A stretch of 64,000 nucleotides of DNA from Caldilineae bacterium (lineage in GTDB: Bacteria > Chloroflexota > Anaerolineae > JAAEKA01): assembly GCA_020634555.1 (NCBI GenBank), contig JACKBK010000011.1, positions 1-64,000 on the forward strand, read 5' to 3'. Position 1 is the stretch's first letter. Each line of letters begins with the position of its first letter. The notes under the pieces are model-generated. The model was not told the DNA's origin and did no database searches. It saw only the letters and a program-made list of their open reading frames with translations. Positions 58,516-64,000 of this stretch are shown here, one piece after another. The position numbers and the translations under genes are program-made.

Positions 58516-59508
58516 TTAGGTCCAACCCAGCGCCTGCCGATTCACGATGGAGCGTGGCAGCTTGCCGTTCAGCGCATCTACCACGTTTTGAGCCGTGTCG
58601 CGGCGCAACTGAAGGACAGCCGCAACGGAGCCGCTGGAAGCGTGGGGCGTGACGATTATATTGTCCAGATGCAGCAGCGGATCGTCGGGATCGGGCGGCT
58701 CCTGTTCGAGCACATCCAGCGCGGCTGCGGTGATCGTCCGGTTGGCCAGCGCCTCGTAAAGCGCGGCCTGAACCACCACCGGACCGCGCGCCATGTTGAT
58801 CAGACATGCGGTGGGCTTCATTCGCGCCAACTGCGGGGCGTCGATCAGGCCGCGTGTCTCGTCGTTCAGCGGACAGTGCAAGGTGACGAAGTCCGAACGG
58901 CGCAACAAGTCATCCAGATCGACCAACTCAACCCCCAGATCACGCGCTTGTTCCGGCCCGAGATAGGGATCATAACCCAAGACCTGCAAACCAAGGCTGC
59001 CAGCTTTGCGCGCCACCGCACGTCCAATGTTACCCAACCCCACAATACCCAGTGTCTGGCCGCTCAGGCGCGGCGGAGGCCAGAGTTGCGTGGGGAGAGA
59101 TTGGCCCCATCCCCCTGCCCGCACGAGCCGATCCAGGAAAACCGTGCGCCGGCTAAGGTCGTAGATGAAGCCGATAGTCGAGTCGCTGACCTCCTCGATG
59201 CAGAAGTCAGGGACGTTAGCGACCGGGATGCCGTGCTCGCCCGCGGCCTGAAGATCGACCATATCCACGCCGATCCCGTAGCGCGAGATGACCTTGCAGG
59301 AGGTCATAGCCTCGATAACCTCCCGGTTGATGGTCGCCCACTGGACGATCAGTGCATCAGCGTCGCCCACGTGAGAGATCAGTTCCTCGGGGATCCTGGT
59401 TTGCAGGCGAACAAGGTTGATATCAAGACCTGAGCCATGGAGAACACCGGCTTCGAGGCTGTGATCGGCGTCTCCAAAATCGGTAATGACGACTTTGTAT
59501 GGTGACAT
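58516..59508 (-). CDS. D-2-hydroxyacid dehydrogenase (NAD-binding)
   Basis: 330 residues from the ATG at 59508; AGGAG stands 7 nt before it. LGIVGLGNIGRAVARKAGSL is the NAD site, then the catalytic Arg in CLINMARGPVV, Glu in ALDVLEQEPPDPDDP and His in IIVTPHASSGSVA. The N-terminal lid (ADALIVQWATINREVIEAM) fits the C-terminal-binding-protein-like subgroup. It reduces or oxidises a 2-keto/hydroxy acid, consistent with sugar-acid catabolism. The start is covered by a TAGGAG/CTCCTA dyad (59508-59521), which may hide the ribosome site or serve as an operator. Confidence 0.9.
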   Translation of the reverse strand: MSPYKVVITDFGDADHSLEAGVLHGSGLDINLVRLQTRIPEELISHVGDADALIVQWATINREVIEAMTSCKVISRYGIGVDMVDLQAAGEHGIPVANVPDFCIEEVSDSTIGFIYDLSRRTVFLDRLVRAGGWGQSLPTQLWPPPRLSGQTLGIVGLGNIGRAVARKAGSLGLQVLGYDPYLGPEQARDLGVELVDLDDLLRRSDFVTLHCPLNDETRGLIDAPQLARMKPTACLINMARGPVVVQAALYEALANRTITAAALDVLEQEPPDPDDPLLHLDNIIVTPHASSGSVAAVLQLRRDTAQNVVDALNGKLPRSIVNRQALGWT

Positions 59509-59626
59509 AGGAGTGCTCCTATCTGAAATGACCAGCACGGTCAGGAAACCGGCCCGAATGAGAATCCCAATGAAATGCTTTTCTTTGTGCCAACACGGGG
59601 GATATTACCAGTGTTGTTCCAGTCGT

Positions 59627-60766
59627 TCAAATTGCCAATGGATATTGTCCAGCTAATCTCGCTTCGTCCAGCATCGCGACCACGTTTTCCACCGGCACAT
59701 CGGGCTGGATGCAGTGTACCGATGCCAAAATGTAGCCGCCGCCGGGCGCCAGGTCCTTGATTCTGCGGCGTACCTCGGCGCGCACCTCGGCGAGCGTGCC
59801 GTTCGGCAGCACCCACCCGGTATCGATCGCGCCACAGAACGACAGATGATCACCGAACTCGCGTTTGAGCCGCGCCGTATCGCCCATGGTGCCGGCATTT
59901 ACCTGCACCGGGTTGAGCAGGTCGATCCCGATCTCGATCAGGTCGGGCAGCAACGAGTAGATGTTGCCGTCGGAATGATAGAAGATCTTGGCTTTGGTTC
60001 GTTTCTTGATCTCGTTCATCAACTCGACGTGGAACGGCTTGATCAACTCTCGGTACATCTTTGGTGAAATCAGCGTCGAGTTCTGCGTGCCGAGATCATC
60101 ACCCGTCACCAGCACGTCGATGGCGTCCCCGGCTTCCTCCAGCAACTGGATCACACTGGCCTTCATCAGATCCGTGGTCTTGCGCATCAAGGCCAGAGCG
60201 AAGCCGGGATCGCCTGCCAAATCGAGCATCCACTGCTCGACTCCGCGCAACATGTAAGACTGCTCGAACGGCGTGACGCCGCTCAATGCTACGACCGCGT
60301 AGCCCGCGTCCTGAATGGCCATGGCCTTTTCGCGCAAATCGGTGAACCGGCTCGGGTGAGCCAGGTCAGGCCATGGGTAGTGATCGAGGTCGTCGATAGT
60401 GGCGGTACGGATAGGCGAGTCGACGACTTCATAGTATATCCCGTGGGGACGGCGCTCCCAGAGACATCCCCAGCCGTCCACATAGGCGTCTTCAGAGATA
60501 TCGCGCGCCAGCGTTGCAGGAGCCGGTCCTGCAATAAGTGGCCGCCCATCGGAACCGGACCAGGCGAGCACCTCTTCATCCATCAGCACATACTGCAAGC
60601 CGCGCCAGAACACTGTGGTCTCGCTCTCGATGCCCAGATAGGCTTTGAGCTTGTCGTACCCCGGCGCAAGCATCGTCGTCACGCCGGAAGTGCCGAAGAA
60701 TACGGGGACGCGATCAGGTTCTTCATGAGCCAGCGCGCAAAGGACGCGCTCTCGTGGGGTCAACAT
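59627..60766 (-). CDS. Uroporphyrinogen decarboxylase-like (UroD superfamily) protein
   Basis: 379 residues. MLTPRERVLCALAHEEPDRV at the N-terminus is the standard UroD-superfamily opening. DVLVTGDDLGTQNSTLISPK and FYHSDGNIYSLLPDLIEIGI are the active-site region; a His-Cys-Cys zinc set is suggested by YHSDGN, LSFCGAID and SVHCIQPDVP, as in the MtaA/CmuA cobamide methyltransferases. True UroD is shorter and lacks this set, so it is probably not a haem enzyme. No corrinoid protein lies nearby, so the substrate remains unknown. It sits between E2 and the 2-hydroxyacid dehydrogenase. Confidence 0.85.
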   Translation of the reverse strand: MLTPRERVLCALAHEEPDRVPVFFGTSGVTTMLAPGYDKLKAYLGIESETTVFWRGLQYVLMDEEVLAWSGSDGRPLIAGPAPATLARDISEDAYVDGWGCLWERRPHGIYYEVVDSPIRTATIDDLDHYPWPDLAHPSRFTDLREKAMAIQDAGYAVVALSGVTPFEQSYMLRGVEQWMLDLAGDPGFALALMRKTTDLMKASVIQLLEEAGDAIDVLVTGDDLGTQNSTLISPKMYRELIKPFHVELMNEIKKRTKAKIFYHSDGNIYSLLPDLIEIGIDLLNPVQVNAGTMGDTARLKREFGDHLSFCGAIDTGWVLPNGTLAEVRAEVRRRIKDLAPGGGYILASVHCIQPDVPVENVVAMLDEARLAGQYPLAI

Positions 60767-60794
60767 AGCGTGTTCTCCTGGCGAGACCTGAGTC

Positions 60795-62165
60795 TTATGG
60801 TCCTACCAGCCAAAGATATGGCTTCTCGATGAAGTGTTTGACGCGCTGCAGGAAACGTGCAGCCGGGCCGCCATCCACCAGCCGATGGTCGAAGGTCAGG
60901 CTGAGGAACATCATGCGCCGGATAGCGACGCGCTCTGCATCGGCGTCCACGACGACCTGCTTTGCCACGATCCGTCCGACGCCAAGAATGGCGCACTCCG
61001 GCAGGTTGATGATCGGCGTGAACGCGTCGATTTCGTACATCCCCAGGTTGGTAATGGTGAACGTGCCGCCAGCCAGCTCGTCCGGTGAAACACGGCCGGT
61101 TCGGGTCTTTTCGATCAGCACGGCCGACTCGCGGGCGATCTGGCGCAGCGATTTCGTTTGCACATTCCGCAGCACCGGCACCAGCAGCCCGCGGTCGGTA
61201 TCGACTGCAACGCCGATGTTAACCGCCTCTGACTGGACGATGGTGTCGCCGTCGAAGCGGGCGTTGACCATGGGATGCTCACCCAATGCCTGGGCAGTCA
61301 GCTTGGCGAGGAGGTCGTTGTAGGAAGGAATGGGTGCGCCCGTGGTGTCGTCCTTCAACTGCTGACGCAGGCGAACCAACTCTGTGGCGTCAGCCTCGGT
61401 GGTGAGCGTGACAGCTGCCACCGTGTGCGCGCTGGTTGCCATGCGGTCGGCGATGATGCGACGAACTGTGGTGATAGGCAGGACGGCGCCGGCTGGTGTT
61501 ACAGAAGGCTCAATTGCCGCAGGAACCCGCGCTGCCGCCTGCTTTGCCCGCTCGGCTTCTTCCTCGATGTCGGCGCGCATAAGCCGGCGGCCGGGACTTC
61601 GCGCCGCCAACTCGTCCACATCGACTCCCAGTTCGGCGGCCACGCGCCGGGCCAGCGGGCTGATGGCCGCAGGTAATTGGTCAGGCTGCTGCGCTATCTG
61701 TTCAGCAGCCTGACGCACGTCACGCTCCACGATCCGGCCGGTACGCCCACTGCCTTTAAGGCTGGTCCAGTCGACGCCCAACTCACGGGCGATACGGCGC
61801 GCGCGCGGGCTGATCGCCGGTGTCGCTTTTTCACCCGTTGCCGGTCCAGACGAAGCTGCCTCTGGCTCTTCTTCCACAGCCGGCTGCGCTGCTACGTCGA
61901 AGCTGAACGTCGCCAGCTCGTCCGGGGCGACTAGATAGGCCAACAGCGTACCGACAGGGATCTCCTGGCCTGGCGAGGGCGAATCGGGGGGGATGCGGAG
62001 GATGCCGCTCTCCAGCGCCTCGATCTCCTGAGTCGCCTTGTCCCCTTCAACGGTGAAGAGAAGTTCGCCCTCCACCACGTGGTCGCCATCCTTTTTCAGC
62101 CACTCCCCCAGTTGGCCGGTTTCCATGTTCCAGCCCAAGCGGGGCAGAACGACCTCAAATGGCAT
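60795..62165 (-). CDS. 2-oxoacid dehydrogenase E2 (dihydrolipoamide acyltransferase) with two subunit-binding domains
   Basis: 456 residues from the ATG at 62165, placed by GGAGG 5 nt upstream. One lipoyl domain (1-80) has the lipoylated K43 in VEGDKATQEIEA. Two consecutive peripheral subunit-binding domains follow: 117-150 (ISPRARRIARELGVDWTSLK) and 167-200 (ISPLARRVAAELGVDVDEL). The CoA-acyltransferase domain (about 225-456) ends with H427 in FDHRLVDGGPAARFL. It moves an acyl group from lipoyl to CoA. Most E2s have only one PSBD. No E3 is seen in the window; the E1 gene lies 19 nt upstream. Confidence 0.93.
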   Translation of the reverse strand: MPFEVVLPRLGWNMETGQLGEWLKKDGDHVVEGELLFTVEGDKATQEIEALESGILRIPPDSPSPGQEIPVGTLLAYLVAPDELATFSFDVAAQPAVEEEPEAASSGPATGEKATPAISPRARRIARELGVDWTSLKGSGRTGRIVERDVRQAAEQIAQQPDQLPAAISPLARRVAAELGVDVDELAARSPGRRLMRADIEEEAERAKQAAARVPAAIEPSVTPAGAVLPITTVRRIIADRMATSAHTVAAVTLTTEADATELVRLRQQLKDDTTGAPIPSYNDLLAKLTAQALGEHPMVNARFDGDTIVQSEAVNIGVAVDTDRGLLVPVLRNVQTKSLRQIARESAVLIEKTRTGRVSPDELAGGTFTITNLGMYEIDAFTPIINLPECAILGVGRIVAKQVVVDADAERVAIRRMMFLSLTFDHRLVDGGPAARFLQRVKHFIEKPYLWLVGP

Positions 62166-62184
62166 GGTTACCTCCGATTGACCT

Positions 62185-64000
62185 TCACTCTGCCAGAAGC
62201 TCGCGCGCGGCCTGGACAATGGTCCTCACGTTCGGGACCACCGCTTCGTACAACGGCGGGCTGTACGGCGCCGGTGCAAAGAGACCGTTCACGCGGCGCA
62301 CCGGTGCATCCAGATCGTCGAAGCCACGCTCCATGACCTGGGTCGCAATCTCTGCGCCGATGCCACACGGTGCAAAGTCCTCGTCCACCACCAGCAGGCG
62401 GCCTGTTTTATGCACCGACGCGAGAATGGTGTCGGTGTCCAGCGGCGCGACGGTGCGCGGATCGATTACTTCCGCGACGATTCCCTCCTGCGCCAGCAGT
62501 TCGGCGGCGTCCAGTGCCTGCTTCACCGTGAAGCCGATGCCGACGATGGTCAGATCAGTGCCGGCGCGGCGAATGGCCGCCTGCCCGAAGGGGATCAGGT
62601 ACTCGCCGTCCGGCACCGGCCCTTTGAGAGTCAACAGGTTCTTGTGCTCCAGAAACAGCACCGGATCGTCGGAACGGATCGCAGTTCGCAGCAGTCCCTT
62701 GGCATCGGCGGGCGTCGAGGGAATCACGACTCTGAAACCGGGGATATGCATGAACAACGGGTAGTAGTTGCCGGAATGATGGGCTGCGTTGGATTGCGCC
62801 ACGCCTACGCAACCGCGCACGACGATTGGCATCTTGATCCGGCCGCTGCTCATCCATTGCAGCTTGCACATCTGGTTGAGCATGTCACCAAACGCATCGG
62901 CCAGGAAGTCGATGAACATGAAGTCCACGACGGGCCGCGTACCGGTGGCCGCCGCGCCGGTACACAGATTGGTGAACCCGCGCTCGGCGATGGGCGAATC
63001 GCGCAGCCGCTCCTCGCCGTAGAGGTCGTAAAGGCCGACCGTGGTGTTGAAGTTGCCGCCACGCGCTCCGATTCCTTCGCCGACGACGAAGATGCGCGCG
63101 TCACGGGCCATTTCCTCGGCCAATGCCTCGCGCGCGGCATCGACAAAGGTAAGCTCGCGGCCACCGGAAGAAAGCTGCGGAGCAGCCGGTCCCGCGGGCA
63201 CAGCCACCTCGCTGAAGACGTACCGGCTCACCGTGGCGGGATCCGGCATCGGGCTGGCTTCGGCAAAGCTGCCGGCCTCGTCGACGAGCGTCTTGATCTC
63301 GGCGTCGATGCTTGCCAGCTCGGACTCGATTGCACTGCCATCGGCCAGCAGCATATCGCGGTAGAGAGCGATGGGGTCACGCTCCCTCCAGGACGCGACC
63401 TCTTCCTTGGTGCGGTAGCCGGCATCGCGCATTCCTTCGGCGTGGGCACGGGTGCGATAGGTGCGGCATTCGATCAACGTCGGACCGCCACCGGCGCGAG
63501 CGCGCGCCACGGCTGCACCGGCCGCCTCGTAGACCGCCGCCACGTCGTTTCCGTCGACGGCGACCCCAGGCAGCCCATACGCGGCGGCGCGCGAGGCGAT
63601 GTTCGGGTTGCGCGTTGCCTTGTCAAGGGCTACTTCGGTGGCATACAGGTTGTTTTCGCACACGAAGACCACCGGCAGTTGCCAGGCCGTCGCCAGGTTG
63701 ACACCTTCGTGGAATGCGCCGTTGTTCGTCGCGCCGTCGCCGAAGAACGCCACGCTGACGCCGCCGGTCTTGAGCAACATGGCCGAGTAGCCGCCGCCGG
63801 CGGCCAGGGTGATGCAAGGGCCGACGATACCGCTGGATCCCATGAAGCCGATCTCCGGTTTGAACAGGTGCATCGAGCCGCCGCGACCGCCTGAGCAGCC
63901 GGTCGCTCGTCCCAGCACTTCCGCAATCAGCTCGCGCGGTGGCACGCCTTTGGCCAGCGCGTGGCCGTGCCCGCGATGGGTGCTGAACACCGTGTCGTCG
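62185..64000 (-). CDS. Thiamine-dependent 2-oxoacid dehydrogenase E1, fused alpha-beta (N-terminus beyond window)
   Basis: 605 residues visible plus a few beyond the last GTG; the true start lies outside the window. The alpha part begins VFSTHRGHGHALAKG and has the TPP motif SVAFFGDGATNNGAFHEGVN (residues about 79-98 of the visible part). After a linker (about 235-275) the beta part has FVVGEGIGARGGNFNTTVGL, DFMFIDFLADAFGDMLNQM and AQSNAAHHSGNYYPLFMHIP. It decarboxylates a 2-oxo acid (pyruvate, acetoin-type or branched-chain) and loads the E2 lipoyl arm. In many bacteria alpha and beta are separate genes. Confidence 0.92.
   Translation of the reverse strand, partial: DDTVFSTHRGHGHALAKGVPPRELIAEVLGRATGCSGGRGGSMHLFKPEIGFMGSSGIVGPCITLAAGGGYSAMLLKTGGVSVAFFGDGATNNGAFHEGVNLATAWQLPVVFVCENNLYATEVALDKATRNPNIASRAAAYGLPGVAVDGNDVAAVYEAAGAAVARARAGGGPTLIECRTYRTRAHAEGMRDAGYRTKEEVASWRERDPIALYRDMLLADGSAIESELASIDAEIKTLVDEAGSFAEASPMPDPATVSRYVFSEVAVPAGPAAPQLSSGGRELTFVDAAREALAEEMARDARIFVVGEGIGARGGNFNTTVGLYDLYGEERLRDSPIAERGFTNLCTGAAATGTRPVVDFMFIDFLADAFGDMLNQMCKLQWMSSGRIKMPIVVRGCVGVAQSNAAHHSGNYYPLFMHIPGFRVVIPSTPADAKGLLRTAIRSDDPVLFLEHKNLLTLKGPVPDGEYLIPFGQAAIRRAGTDLTIVGIGFTVKQALDAAELLAQEGIVAEVIDPRTVAPLDTDTILASVHKTGRLLVVDEDFAPCGIGAEIATQVMERGFDDLDAPVRRVNGLFAPAPYSPPLYEAVVPNVRTIVQAARELLAE

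Noticed and set aside
1..64000. CRISPR arrays, prophage or plasmid genes
   Set aside because: No regularly spaced repeats with spacers, no cas, integrase, terminase or replication genes were seen; the 21-bp tandem repeat at 32088 has no spacers and is coding.

Overview
This window comes from a high-GC bacterium, most likely a member of the Chloroflexota (Anaerolineae/Caldilineae type). That placement is an inference from gene style, not a database match. The supporting signs are very large LamG and thrombospondin-3-like surface proteins, several GT-C membrane glycosyltransferases, F420-type enzymes (a luciferase-like oxidoreductase and a deazaflavin-dependent nitroreductase-type protein), proline/threonine-rich lipoproteins, and a two-component kinase with a beta-propeller sensor. 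I see no phage, plasmid or CRISPR array. The window looks chromosomal and is peppered with small intergenic palindromic repeats.

Layout. Positions 1-7720 (minus) are the N-terminal 2,573 codons of a giant secreted LamG protein, preceded by a shortened flavin oxidoreductase (7741-8406). Positions 8655-12475 (minus) are a propeller-type histidine kinase with its NarL-type regulator. Positions 12589-12917 (plus) are a tRNA-Lys(UUU) gene split between anticodon positions 34 and 35 by a 256-nt group I intron, which is the most striking object in the window. Positions 12982-17515 (minus) hold a GT2 glycosyltransferase, a DUF92 protein, a PH-domain membrane protein, ilvE and surE. Positions 17912-20534 (plus) hold a ParB/Srx-like protein, a phosphoribosyltransferase and an F420-type oxidoreductase. 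Next come a VapBC-type module (20559-21231), psuG with a GT4 glycosyltransferase, a sugar-nucleotide epimerase, and two carbohydrate-active enzymes (a lipoprotein TIM-barrel protein and a beta-mannosidase). Positions 28358-30556 (plus) hold a rhomboid-independent site-2 protease, an HD protein and a divergent TyrA. Positions 30678-35415 (minus) hold a cytochrome c lipoprotein, a coiled-coil protein with a 21-bp tandem repeat, and a fused Fe-S/molybdenum hydroxylase. A structured leader then precedes a secreted ExeM/NucH-type nuclease (35776-39648).

Positions 39894-47309 form a block of four GT-C-like membrane proteins in divergent orientation, probably for surface glycan assembly. After that come a TetR regulator with an evident operator and an F420-type nitroreductase, a DUF2202 ferritin-like secreted protein, an L,D-transpeptidase, a DUF4203 membrane protein, ybaK-argH, a 190-bp MITE-like element and an aldo/keto reductase. 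The right end is a catabolic region. KDPG aldolase and an UlaG-like hydrolase run rightward. A leftward set of five genes converges on them: a fused E1 alpha-beta, an E2 with two subunit-binding domains, a UroD-like protein, a 2-hydroxyacid dehydrogenase and an FGGY kinase. Together they suggest degradation of an unidentified sugar acid or polyol coupled to an acyl-CoA-forming dehydrogenase complex.

At least three families of small intergenic repeats recur here: CGTGAAACGTGA-type inverted repeats at gene ends, ATTCCCGC palindromes, and the MITE-like element with a decayed relative 5 kb away. All family and motif calls were made by reading the sequence; none was checked by a search.
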